64,000 nucleotides of DNA from Marinihelvus sp942491555 (GTDB lineage Bacteria; Pseudomonadota; Gammaproteobacteria; Xanthomonadales; SZUA-36). Positions 25,058-33,241 of this stretch are shown here, in pieces. The notes beneath the pieces were generated by a model. That model saw only the letters and a list, made by a program, of their open reading frames with translations. It was not told where the DNA came from and made no database searches. The first letter of the stretch is position 1. Each line of letters opens with the position of its first letter. The stretch spans positions 248,001 through 312,000 of the forward strand of contig CALOBN010000005.1 in NCBI GenBank assembly GCA_942491555.1. The letters are read 5' to 3'. Made by a program: the position numbers and the translations under genes.

Positions 25058-26308
25058 TTACTCGGCGTGTAGCGCCTTAATCGGGTCCAGCTCGGCCGCC
25101 TTGCGGGCCGGATACCAGCCAAAACCGATGCCGGTCGCCAGGCAGATGGTCACCGACAAGACGATGGCAAACAGCGACCAGGCGGCGGGCCAGCCGGCAA
25201 ACTGCTGGATAATCACCGCCAGTAATAAACCGAAGAAGATGCCAATCACGGCGCCAATCGCCGCAACGGTTGCCGACTCCATCAGAAACTGCTGCTGAAT
25301 ATCCGTCTTGCGGGCCCCGAGTGCGCGCAACAGGCCAATCTCCCGTGTGCGTTCCAAAACTGTTGCCAACATGATGTTCATGATGCCAATGCCGCCTACC
25401 AGCAGGGAAATACCCGCGATGGCTGACATCACAATGGTGAAAATCTGTTGGGTCTGTTGCTGCTGTTTCAGCAGGGCGGCCGGCACCACCAGCTCATAGT
25501 CATTCTGACCACCATGGCGGCGCTCCATCAGGAAGTCGACGGTCTGTGCCGTTTGCTGGGGGCTTGCTCCATCGCCAAGGCGCAGCCGCACGGTATCAAG
25601 CTCGCTTTCCAGGGACTCGAAGTTCAGTCGCTTGTAGGCCGTCTCAAGTGGCAGGAACACCCGGTTGCGGTCACCGCCCAGGCTTACGCCCTGAAACTCA
25701 TCGCTGCCCAGGTCCCGGTCGGCCAGGACGCCGACAACCTCCAGCCACTGATGATTAACCTTGACGCGCTTGCCCAGTGGCTCCCCACCAGGAAACAGGT
25801 CGCGCGCAGCCTGTGCGCCGAGAATCGCAACCGGCTGATAGCGCTGGTTGTCCTCATCCGTAAACGGTCGCCCCTGGGCAAGCTCGAGACTGGCCATCTC
25901 GAAATAGGTGGGCGTCACGGCATAGACCTGCGCGTCTGAGGACGCCTCGAAACTGAACAACGCCCAGTGCTTGATGCGCTTTTCCTCGCTGACCTCAACC
26001 ACGCTGGGCAGGGTCTCACGGATGGCCCGCACATCACTGCGTGACAGGCCGACGCTCTTCTCGCGAATCTCGCGCAATGTTTCCTGATCAAATTCACGGC
26101 CCTGAACCAGCAGGTTGCGCAAGCCCATGGTTTCGATCAGGCGCATGGCTTCCTGTTTGGCGCCCTCGCCGATGCTCAGCATCGCGATCACGGCACCCAC
26201 GCCAAAAACCATGCCGAGCAGGGTCAGCGAAGTACGCAACTTGTGTTGTTTCAGCTGGGCGAACGCGTGAACGAACCCTTCCCGGTTAATGCCCTTGAGC
26301 AGGCTCAC
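25058..26308 (-). CDS. MacB-like ABC transporter permease
   Basis: This 416-residue FtsX/MacB-type permease has one helix near the N-terminus (TSLTLLGMVFGVGAVIAML), a periplasmic MacB-PCD domain of about 230 residues (LLVQGREFDQETLREIREKS onwards) and three C-terminal helices beginning IVMSAIAGISLLVGGIGIMN. TREIGLLRALGARKTDI is the coupling segment that contacts the ATPase. It carries no ATPase domain, unlike E. coli MacB; the ATPase is the first gene of the operon. The GTG start overlaps the previous stop (GTGA). MacB-type exporters use mechanotransmission to push periplasmic substrates through TolC; the substrate is unknown. Confidence 0.9.
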   Translation of the reverse strand: MSLLKGINREGFVHAFAQLKQHKLRTSLTLLGMVFGVGAVIAMLSIGEGAKQEAMRLIETMGLRNLLVQGREFDQETLREIREKSVGLSRSDVRAIRETLPSVVEVSEEKRIKHWALFSFEASSDAQVYAVTPTYFEMASLELAQGRPFTDEDNQRYQPVAILGAQAARDLFPGGEPLGKRVKVNHQWLEVVGVLADRDLGSDEFQGVSLGGDRNRVFLPLETAYKRLNFESLESELDTVRLRLGDGASPQQTAQTVDFLMERRHGGQNDYELVVPAALLKQQQQTQQIFTIVMSAIAGISLLVGGIGIMNIMLATVLERTREIGLLRALGARKTDIQQQFLMESATVAAIGAVIGIFFGLLLAVIIQQFAGWPAAWSLFAIVLSVTICLATGIGFGWYPARKAAELDPIKALHAE

Positions 26309-27513
26309 GATTCAACCTTGCCGGGCGGAAACAGCGCGATTTTCTCACCCACCTGCAAACCCTCCAGCACCTGTGAACGGTTGGGGCCACGCAGGCCCAG
26401 GCTGATGTCCCGGCGCTCAAGGTCGCCGCCTGACTCCACCAGCACCCAGTCAGAGTCGCCCTCGCGGAAAATCGCCTGGTTGGGTACCGCGATCGCCTCC
26501 CCGGCCCGGCTGATATTGATCCTGGCTGTCACGATGGCGCCGGGAATGATCCACTCCGGATCGGATTGATCCAGGGCAACGGTCACCATGAAATACTTGA
26601 CCGGGTTGTCCCGCTCAATCGGTGCCGCGGTTGCCGTGATGGCGCTGACCGTGCCGGTCAAAGCGCGATCGGGAAAGGCATCCACGAACAGATCTGCTTT
26701 TTGGCCGACAACGATACCCACCGCTTCGGTTTCCAGAACCTGCAGTGTGGCGATCATTTTGTCCAGGTTCGGAATAGAAGCCAGCTTGTTGCCTGAGAAA
26801 ACGGTGCTTCCCACGTCAATAGGCTGGCCCCACCAGCTTTTCTCGGTAACGAAGTAACCATCATGCGGCGCGATGACTTCACGGTTTTGCAGCATGAGTT
26901 GCTGTTCGTCGAATTTGGATTCCTGGGTTGAGCGTTGGGCCTCGAGCACCGCTACCTCCGCGCCTTGCCGTTCGCTATAGCTGCCCTTCTTGTTCTCCAG
27001 GTGACCGGACTTGTAATCCAGCAGCGCACGGTCGCGCATGGCATCAATAATCTCAAAGCGGGAATAAGCCAGTTCGTTGTCGAAATTGAACTCCGTGGCC
27101 ATCAGTTTCTCGATATCAAGAATTTCCAGGTCGTTGCCGAGCTCTGAGAGCAGCCGCTGTAGCTCGCGCTCCTTGCCCAGTACCTGCAAATCGACCTTGT
27201 CGATTTCGATACCCGCGGTATTGGCTTCGCGCTCTGCCGTGGACACATCAAAGCGCGCCACAACCTCGCCTTCTTTGACCCAGCTGTAATTGGGTGCCAG
27301 CCAGCGAATGGTCCGCGGGGCGCGACTGCCGGGAGGCGGCATGATCGCCGTTGACTCGGCCGCGCTGAGCTCGCCACTGGCCAACAGGGATACATTGAAG
27401 TCCGCACGCTCCAGCGTAATGGTCTCAACCTCGTCCTCAGCATCATTGCTGCAGCCAGCCAGCCAGGCGGCAGACACCATCGTCAGGATAAGAACGCGCA
27501 CCCGGCAGCTCAC
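26305..27513 (-). CDS. HlyD/MacA-like adaptor lipoprotein, third of three
   Basis: The 402-residue protein begins with a lipoprotein signal (SAAWLAGC, lipobox cysteine near residue 21), so it should be tethered by a lipid. Then come a lipoyl half (APNYSWVKEGEVVARFDVS), a long coiled coil (about residues 90-200), the other lipoyl half (VIAPHDGYFVTEKSWWG) and a beta-barrel domain with VEIVVGQ-like turns. It is the best MacA-like match of the three adaptors and lies directly upstream of the permease. The GTG start overlaps the previous stop. Three adaptors for one permease are unusual. Confidence 0.87.
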   Translation of the reverse strand: MSCRVRVLILTMVSAAWLAGCSNDAEDEVETITLERADFNVSLLASGELSAAESTAIMPPPGSRAPRTIRWLAPNYSWVKEGEVVARFDVSTAEREANTAGIEIDKVDLQVLGKERELQRLLSELGNDLEILDIEKLMATEFNFDNELAYSRFEIIDAMRDRALLDYKSGHLENKKGSYSERQGAEVAVLEAQRSTQESKFDEQQLMLQNREVIAPHDGYFVTEKSWWGQPIDVGSTVFSGNKLASIPNLDKMIATLQVLETEAVGIVVGQKADLFVDAFPDRALTGTVSAITATAAPIERDNPVKYFMVTVALDQSDPEWIIPGAIVTARINISRAGEAIAVPNQAIFREGDSDWVLVESGGDLERRDISLGLRGPNRSQVLEGLQVGEKIALFPPGKVES

Positions 27514-28532
27514 AGACCTGCAACCTCGCTGGGTGTTGTTTCCAGAAGAATCTCGGCATTGATGTTCATGCCCGGACGCATGATTTCCGTGTCGGGGTTT
27601 AACAGCTTGACGGTGGCATCAAAAACCTTGTCCGGCTGATTGGTAGAACGCGTGTGAATCACCGAGGCCAGTGACGTAATCTCACCAATAAAGTCTTTCT
27701 CCGGCGCAGCATCCATGGTGAACCGCACCTGTTGCCCTACCCGGATCCGCGCAGACTCGCGTTCGGGAATCTCCACGTGGGCCTCAAGCTGGGTCATGTC
27801 CGGGAACTCGATAACCCGGCGACCACCCCACACGTTGTCTCCGACGGCCATTTTGTTGTTGCGCCGGTCACGCACATGAATGACCACACCGGGACCCGGC
27901 GACATGATCGTCATGCTGTTGATGGAGTTCTCGATCCGGTCTGCGTCGACCTCCAGAACGGCAATCTCGCGTTCCAGAATCTCGACTTCCGTGGCCTGGA
28001 CCACGCGCTCCCGGGCCAGCACTTCGGTACGCAGAGCAAGTTCAAGTTCGGCGCGCTCCAGCAGGAGCTGGTTTTCACGATAGTCGCGCGCGGCCAGCAG
28101 ATTGGCCGGGATTTCTGCCTTTAACCCGGCCTTGTCCAGGTCGGCTTCGGCTTCTTCGACGCTCAGGCTGAGCTCGGCAAGCTGCTCTTTGGCGATGATC
28201 CGGGTGCGATCCAGCTCTTTGCGCTTTTCATTGAGTTCGTTGTTCTTGTCGCGCAGCTGGGTTTTCAGTTCCTGGGTATTGAAACCCAGAACGGGTTTCC
28301 CGGCGTCGATCTCGACACCGTCCGGGGCCATGAAGGAGATCGTATAGTTCCAGATATCGGCAATGGCGGGCGGGCCAAAATACCGCGAGTTGGCCGACTG
28401 CAGCTCGCCCGTTACGGACACCGTGGCCGGGCTTTGCTGTACAGCGGACACCTCGGGCAGCGGGCTGTCGCCACAGGCCACAAGTCCCGTGCTCAGTAAA
28501 GCCGCGGTCGAAATTTTCATGAATCGTTTCAT
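27510..28532 (-). CDS. HlyD-like adaptor lipoprotein, second of three
   Basis: This 340-residue adaptor has a lipoprotein signal (STGLVAC, cysteine near residue 20). It has a lipoyl domain (MAPDGVEIDAGKPVLGFNTQ), a coiled coil at about residues 85-170 with heptad-like KNELNEKRKELDRTRIIAKE, then IMSPGPGVVIHVRDRRNN and a beta-barrel. Sequence similarity to its neighbours is visible in the segment KAEIPANLLAARDYRENQL, which parallels KAEIPQGVIGAIEFAENQL in the first adaptor, so the two arose by duplication. It overlaps both neighbours by four bases. Confidence 0.86.
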   Translation of the reverse strand: MKRFMKISTAALLSTGLVACGDSPLPEVSAVQQSPATVSVTGELQSANSRYFGPPAIADIWNYTISFMAPDGVEIDAGKPVLGFNTQELKTQLRDKNNELNEKRKELDRTRIIAKEQLAELSLSVEEAEADLDKAGLKAEIPANLLAARDYRENQLLLERAELELALRTEVLARERVVQATEVEILEREIAVLEVDADRIENSINSMTIMSPGPGVVIHVRDRRNNKMAVGDNVWGGRRVIEFPDMTQLEAHVEIPERESARIRVGQQVRFTMDAAPEKDFIGEITSLASVIHTRSTNQPDKVFDATVKLLNPDTEIMRPGMNINAEILLETTPSEVAGL

Positions 28533-29500
28533 GGCAGTACCTCCACCAGTGCGCTCATTCCGGGGAGCAATGCCCCATCCCCGCCTTCGTCCAGCACTGC
28601 AACACCTTCAAAATAGTTTGCATCACCCCACTCCTGGCGCTTCGAGCCGCTGGCCGAGATGAATTCGATACGGCCGCCCCAACGGCGATCCGCCAGCGCA
28701 TCGAAGCGCACTTCAACCCGGTCGCCCTCAGCAACCCGCGGCCGGTCAACACCGTTGATCCAGACCTTGACGGCCAGATCCGCGGTATCCGCAACCTGGG
28801 CTACCTGGAAGCTGGTGCGAACGTTGTCACCCTCCTGAAACTTGGCCCGGGTCCAGGGATGGTTACCGTAAATCACGTAGCCGGACTGTTCTGCGAACAC
28901 CGTCATGTTTTCAAGCATTTCGGCCCACCAGGCCTCCTGCAATGCAACGCGCGTGCGATCCAGTTCGTCCTGCCGTTGCCGGTCAGCCAGGCTTTTCTGA
29001 CTGCTGTCGAACAGTCTGCGGGCATCTTCAAGCGAGTTGGTCGCCTGTTCAAAAGCAAGTTGGTTCTCGGCGAACTCTATGGCGCCAATAACGCCCTGCG
29101 GAATTTCCGCCTTGAGCGTTGCGAGCTCCAGGTCGACCTCGGCCTGTTTGAGCAGATAGCGGGCCTGTTCCAGCTCCTTGGCAAGTCGCGCCAGGTCGCG
29201 GTCGGTGCGGGCCTGTTCGGTCCGGGTCACTTCCTTTTGCTGCTCCAGCTGTCGCGCCGCCTCGGTGCCGTCGAACTCCACCACCAGCGCGCCGCTCTCA
29301 ACAAAGCTGCCTTCAGGAACCATGCTGCTGATCATGGTCTGGGAGTTGTTCACGGCAGGAACGATAATCTGCTGGGCCTGGCGGGAGAACACTTCCCCGC
29401 TAATCAGTGGCGGTGGCTCTGCAGCCATGACCGTGCCGGCCAACAACGTGGCCGCCAAAACTGTTTGCATGCGGATTGCCTGTAGTGCACTACGACTCAC
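28529..29500 (-). CDS. HlyD-like adaptor with Sec signal, first of three
   Basis: A 323-residue adaptor with a cleavable signal peptide (LAATLLAGTVMAAE) and no lipobox, unlike the other two. The lipoyl half SSMVPEGSFVESGALVVEFD is followed by a long coiled coil (about residues 70-190) and EQSGYVIYGNHPWTRAKFQ. The GTG at 29500 overlaps the ATPase gene by 11 bases; ATG at 29470 would also leave most of the hydrophobic core but remove the positive n-region. It shares the KAEIPxx...ENQL segment with adaptor two. It is inferred to build a mixed adaptor ring with the other two. Confidence 0.84.
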   Translation of the reverse strand: MSRSALQAIRMQTVLAATLLAGTVMAAEPPPLISGEVFSRQAQQIIVPAVNNSQTMISSMVPEGSFVESGALVVEFDGTEAARQLEQQKEVTRTEQARTDRDLARLAKELEQARYLLKQAEVDLELATLKAEIPQGVIGAIEFAENQLAFEQATNSLEDARRLFDSSQKSLADRQRQDELDRTRVALQEAWWAEMLENMTVFAEQSGYVIYGNHPWTRAKFQEGDNVRTSFQVAQVADTADLAVKVWINGVDRPRVAEGDRVEVRFDALADRRWGGRIEFISASGSKRQEWGDANYFEGVAVLDEGGDGALLPGMSALVEVLP

Positions 29501-30173
29501 GACGTGTCTCCCGAAGCACTTTCCCGTCCATCATATCCACCTGCCTTTGGGCAAAGTCTGCAATTTCCTGCTCATGCGTCACCATGACAATGGTCTGCCC
29601 GTCGGCGTTGAGCTCTTTAAGCAAAGCCATGATGGCATCAGAGGTTCGACTGTCCAGGTTGCCGGTTGGTTCATCGGCCAGCAGCAGGCGCGGCTCATTA
29701 ATAAGCGCCCGGGCGATGGCCACGCGCTGACGCTGGCCGCCGGACAACTCGTTCGGCTTGTGGTCCATACGGGTACCCAGGTCCACCCGCTCCAGCAGGT
29801 CCCGGGCCCGGGTCACATCGGCTTCCTGCTGCCCATGTTCGTGATAACGCCGGGGCAACAGCACGTTTTCCAGCGTGGTCAGCCTGGGTAAAAGATGAAA
29901 GCTTTGAAAAATAAAGCCGATATAACGGTTGCGGAACGCCGACAGTTCATCATCATTCATCTCGCTGACCGCCTTGCTGTCCAGCCGGTAGCTGCCGCCA
30001 TCCGGCCGGTCCATGCAGCCCAGCATATTAAGCAGCGTAGATTTGCCGGACCCCGAACGGCCCATGATGGCGACAAACTCACCTTCACCGAAGTCAAGAT
30101 CGACACCATCCAGCGCATTGATGGTCTGGCCACCAACATGATAGGTGCGTCGCAGGTTTCTGAGCTCGATCAT
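29490..30173 (-). CDS. ABC transporter ATP-binding protein (MacB/LolD type)
   Basis: The 227-residue ATPase heads the exporter operon. It has Walker A GRSGSGKSTLLNMLG (about residue 38), Q-loop FQSFHLLP, signature LSGGQRQRVAIARAL, Walker B LLLADEPTGNLD and the H-loop histidine in VMVTHEQEIAD, all intact. It lacks a membrane domain and should pair with the permease at the other end of the operon. The ATG lies at 30173. The 168 bases between it and cmoB hold its promoter region; no clear hexamers stand out. Confidence 0.94.
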   Translation of the reverse strand: MIELRNLRRTYHVGGQTINALDGVDLDFGEGEFVAIMGRSGSGKSTLLNMLGCMDRPDGGSYRLDSKAVSEMNDDELSAFRNRYIGFIFQSFHLLPRLTTLENVLLPRRYHEHGQQEADVTRARDLLERVDLGTRMDHKPNELSGGQRQRVAIARALINEPRLLLADEPTGNLDSRTSDAIMALLKELNADGQTIVMVTHEQEIADFAQRQVDMMDGKVLRETRRES

Positions 30174-30341
30174 TCGGTTTGTTCCAGGCTTTGCATACCG
30201 GTGATTCGCCGTCGTCTATTTTCAGCGAGTGCGCGAGGGTACGCAGCGAATCGTGAAGCGTGCGTCGTGTGGCACAGACCCGGACGCCTGCCATGCGTCA
30301 AGGGTCACGGGTTTGCGCGATGCAGTAAGCGTTGACATGGC

Positions 30342-31301
30342 CTAGGCGCTGGCAACAATCACCGCACGGAGCGGTGCAGGGTAGCCCTCAATGGTGAGGT
30401 GCGGGTTCTGTGGGTCCAGGCACTCGGCCAGTGACTCGAAATACATCCAGGGCGTGCTGCGCTGTTCGTCAACCGTGGTGGCTGCAAGGTCAACAACCCG
30501 TATGCCACGAAAGCCTGCGTCCTGGATCTGCGTGCAGAGCCGCTCCACCGTGGGCACCTCATGCACGTTTCTCATCCGTGCATAGCGAGATTCGGGATAC
30601 AGGCTTGTGCTGCCCTCGACCACAAGGGTTTCCAGCAGCAGCTGTCCGCCCGGAACGGCTACTTCGCGCAGACGGCGCAGGTGATCGGCCGGCTCCCGGC
30701 GGTGATACAGCACGCCCATGGACAGGACCACGTCGAACTGACCGAGGTTTGCCGGCAGATCGGTATCCTTGAGGGGTAGCACGTAGTTGGCTTGCACACC
30801 CGCAAAGTGCTGCTGCACCAGCCACTGGACGACGAACAGAACGGTCGGGTCTATGCCGACAACACAACGCGCACCCGCGTCCAGCATACGCCAGCCGAAG
30901 TAACCGTTACCGCAGCCTATATCCAGAACATGGGCGTCTTGCAGCTTGAGGTGCGGTGCAACCCGGTCCCACTTCCAGTCCGAGCGCCACTCGGTGTCAA
31001 TCATTACCCCGCCCAGCTCGAGGGGGCCTTTGCGCCAGGGATGAAAGGCCATCAGGGTTTGTGCCAGGGCATCCGGCTCCGCCACGGGCTCTCCGAGTCG
31101 CGGAGCGGGCAAACTCCCGTCCAGCATTTGCGTGACTTCAGGTAGCGCAGCGACAGCGTCCAGCCAGGCCGGGAGGTCGCCATGCTGCAGGGTTTCAAGC
31201 CGCTTGTGCAGGACCTTCAGCAAAGCACCCGTGTTGACCATGGCGCCAGCCAGGTCCCCCTCCAGACCCCGCCAGGCCTGCGGCGTCAGCCGCGCATTCA
31301 C
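30342..31301 (-). CDS. cmoB: tRNA U34 carboxymethyltransferase CmoB
   Basis: CmoB transfers carboxymethyl from carboxy-SAM to 5-hydroxyuridine at tRNA position 34, giving cmo5U and broad wobble decoding. The 319-residue length matches E. coli CmoB (323). Visible are the motif I VLDIGCGNGYFGWRMLDAGA (about residue 125), FDVVLSMGVLYHRREPADHL and SRYARMRNVHEVP. The GTG start at 31301 overlaps the cmoA stop (GTGA). An in-frame run to 31490 lies inside cmoA and is rejected. CmoA makes its substrate, and the two form one transcript. Confidence 0.95.
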   Translation of the reverse strand: MNARLTPQAWRGLEGDLAGAMVNTGALLKVLHKRLETLQHGDLPAWLDAVAALPEVTQMLDGSLPAPRLGEPVAEPDALAQTLMAFHPWRKGPLELGGVMIDTEWRSDWKWDRVAPHLKLQDAHVLDIGCGNGYFGWRMLDAGARCVVGIDPTVLFVVQWLVQQHFAGVQANYVLPLKDTDLPANLGQFDVVLSMGVLYHRREPADHLRRLREVAVPGGQLLLETLVVEGSTSLYPESRYARMRNVHEVPTVERLCTQIQDAGFRGIRVVDLAATTVDEQRSTPWMYFESLAECLDPQNPHLTIEGYPAPLRAVIVASA

Positions 31302-32050
31302 TTTTCCGCCAACCAGGCACAAAACGAGAAACACTGAAACCAGCGGGTCACGCGCCGGAAGCCTGCTGCTTCCATACGCGCCACATGTGTCGCCTCGCGC
31401 TCGGTAAGCAAAACCTCTTCGAGGGCGGCCCGCTTGCCGGCGATTTCCATGTCCGAATAACCCTGCATGCGCTTGTAGTCGTGGTGCCATTCGGTCTGGT
31501 CGCGCTGCACGGCCTCGTCCTCGAAGCAGATTTTTTCGGCCAGTATGAGGACACCGCCCGGGCGCAGGCTATCGGCGATGCGTTTTATCAGCGTATCGCG
31601 CTCTTCCAGGGCCAGAAATTGCAGGGTGAAGTTCAGGATCACCATGGAGGCATCGCTCAAGTCCACATCGCGAATGTCACCCAGTACCGCCTGCACGGGC
31701 ACCAGGCCCTGCCCGGCGGTCGCTCGCGTTGCCAGCAACCCGGTGAAACGATTGACCATTGCCGGGGAATTATCCGTGGCGATAATGCGGCTGGAGCCCA
31801 GGTCTGGCCGGCCTCTCAGGCCCTCCTGAATCGCCAGCGCTACCGCGCCGAGCGAGCTGCCCAGGTCGTGCACCACGCTGTCCGGTTGCACGTAACGCCG
31901 GGCGAGCTGACCAATCATGGGCACAATAAGTCCGTAGCCGGGCACAGAGCGGTTAATCATGTCCGGGAATACCGCCACCACCTGCTCATCAAACCGAAAA
32001 GGACCGGGTTTGTTGCCCTGACTGGCATAAATGTTGTCGCGTTTACTCAC
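31298..32050 (-). CDS. cmoA: Carboxy-S-adenosyl-L-methionine synthase CmoA
   Basis: CmoA converts SAM and prephenate into carboxy-SAM for CmoB. The 250-residue protein starts with GTG and SKRDNIYASQGNKPGPFRFD, almost identical in layout to other CmoA N-termini. The SAM motif is VVHDLGSSLGAVALAI (about residue 60), then IIATDNSPAMVNRF and the C-terminal MEAAGFRRVTRWFQCFSFC. Length agrees with E. coli (247). No strong Shine-Dalgarno precedes the GTG. The reading frame is open upstream to 32668, across the glyQ promoter and gene on the other strand, and is not coding there. Confidence 0.95.
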   Translation of the reverse strand: MSKRDNIYASQGNKPGPFRFDEQVVAVFPDMINRSVPGYGLIVPMIGQLARRYVQPDSVVHDLGSSLGAVALAIQEGLRGRPDLGSSRIIATDNSPAMVNRFTGLLATRATAGQGLVPVQAVLGDIRDVDLSDASMVILNFTLQFLALEERDTLIKRIADSLRPGGVLILAEKICFEDEAVQRDQTEWHHDYKRMQGYSDMEIAGKRAALEEVLLTEREATHVARMEAAGFRRVTRWFQCFSFCAWLAEK

Positions 32051-32160
32051 GATAAAGTTCTGCTGCCTCTTGTGTGACGAACCGGGCGCCGGTGAAAATC
32101 TCCCTGGCGCTTCGCTAACAGGCGGGTTTTTGCCGGACGCTCCTGTGCCAAGACGTGCGC

Positions 32161-32190
32161 CCGCCAGTGCCAAAATTATGGCACAGGCGG
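32161..32190. promoter_or_regulatory. 30-bp near-perfect inverted repeat between cmoA and glyQ
   Basis: CCGCC-A-GTGCCA / TGGCAC-A-GGCGG with a 6-base centre AAATTA gives 12-base arms with one mismatched pair. A further half-site copy (CCTGTGCCA) lies about 20 bases to the left. It sits in the 300-base divergent region between cmoA and glyQ, more than 100 bases from either start, which suits a protein-binding operator or a strong RNA hairpin. No known regulator site is recognised. Confidence 0.5.
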
Positions 32191-32292
32191 ACTTGGGCGG
32201 TGGCGCCGGGGCGCGATCAAGGCCGTTTCCCAGGCAGGACGTTAAGGCTTTGGAGCCGTCGTTTTCCTGAGCTTTCGGGGTTGTGGTAAAGC

Positions 32293-32321
32293 TTCTTTGC
32301 CGGCACCCGGAACCGTATAAT
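32293..32321 (+). promoter_or_regulatory. candidate glyQS promoter
   Basis: TTCTTT and a perfect TATAAT are separated by 17 bases, with the start expected about 23 bases before the glyQ ATG. The remainder of the 300-base interval up to cmoA holds only the inverted repeat at 32161. Confidence 0.55.
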
Positions 32322-32350
32322 GACTGGTTTCCAAACGGGAACGGTCGTTC

Positions 32351-33241
32351 ATGAACTTCCAGGATTTCATTAACCGCCTGGTCACCTACTGGGCCGACCA
32401 GGGTTGCGTGCACCTCCAGCCGCTTGATCTGGAGGTTGGCGCGGGTACGTTTCACCCGGCGACCTTCCTGCGCGCTATCGGGCCGGAGCCCTGGAGTTCC
32501 GTTTATGTGCAGCCCTCGCGCCGCCCGACGGACGGTCGTTATGGCGAAAACCCCAATCGCCTGCAGCATTACTACCAGGTGCAGGTGGTGATGAAACCCT
32601 CTCCGGATAACATCCAGGAGCTGTATCTCGGCTCCCTGGCGGCCATCGGCATCGACCCGAAAGTTCATGATATTCGCTTTGTTGAGGACAACTGGGAGTC
32701 ACCAACACTGGGTGCATGGGGCCTGGGCTGGGAGGTCTGGCTCAACGGTATGGAAGTAACTCAATTTACGTATTTTCAACAGGTTGGCGGCCTTGAGTGT
32801 CGTCCGGTCATGGGCGAGATTACCTATGGCTCGGAACGACTGGCCATGTACCTGCAAGGCGTGGACAACGTTTATGACCTGGTGTGGACAGAGGTTGACG
32901 GGCGTGCAGTCACCTATGGCGATGTGTTCCATCAAAACGAGGTGGAGCAATCGCGCTACAACTTCGAGGAAGCCGACGTGGACGCCTTATTCGGGTGGTT
33001 TGACCAGTGCGAAAGCGAGGCGCGCCGGCTGGTCGGGCTGGGGCTTCCACTGCCAGCTTATGAGCAGGTTCTGAAGGCCTCGCACACCTTTAATCTGCTC
33101 GATGCCCGCCGCGCGATTTCCGTGACCGAACGTCAGCGATACATCCTGCGTGTTCGCGATGTGGCACGCCGTGTTGCAGAGACTTATTACAACAGTCGCG
33201 AAGCCCTGGGCTTCCCGGTGCTGCGGGGAGACAAACCATGA
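32351..33241 (+). CDS. glyQ: Glycine-tRNA ligase alpha subunit
   Basis: This is the class II catalytic subunit of bacterial heterotetrameric glycyl-tRNA synthetase. The 296 residues start NFQDFINRLVTYWADQGC and contain the motif 2 region RRPTDGRYGENPNRLQHYYQ, WLNGMEVTQFTYFQQVGG and YDLVWTEVDGRAVTYGDVFH, all typical. The ATG at 32351 is preceded by AACGGG. Its last four bases overlap the glyS start (ATGA), so subunits are coupled. Confidence 0.97.
   Translation: MNFQDFINRLVTYWADQGCVHLQPLDLEVGAGTFHPATFLRAIGPEPWSSVYVQPSRRPTDGRYGENPNRLQHYYQVQVVMKPSPDNIQELYLGSLAAIGIDPKVHDIRFVEDNWESPTLGAWGLGWEVWLNGMEVTQFTYFQQVGGLECRPVMGEITYGSERLAMYLQGVDNVYDLVWTEVDGRAVTYGDVFHQNEVEQSRYNFEEADVDALFGWFDQCESEARRLVGLGLPLPAYEQVLKASHTFNLLDARRAISVTERQRYILRVRDVARRVAETYYNSREALGFPVLRGDKP

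Noticed and set aside
32179..32200. Sigma-54 promoter (TGGCAC ... TTG)
   Set aside because: The distance between TGGCAC and TTGG is 8 bases instead of 5 and no activator site is seen; the sequence is part of the inverted repeat.
32221..32350. T-box leader for glyQS
   Set aside because: The leader is too short and no T-box core or antiterminator is present; gammaproteobacteria do not use them here.
31298..32668. cmoA extended upstream to 456 codons
   Set aside because: The extra part lies over the glyQ promoter and glyQ gene on the opposite strand; CmoA has its normal start and length from 32050.
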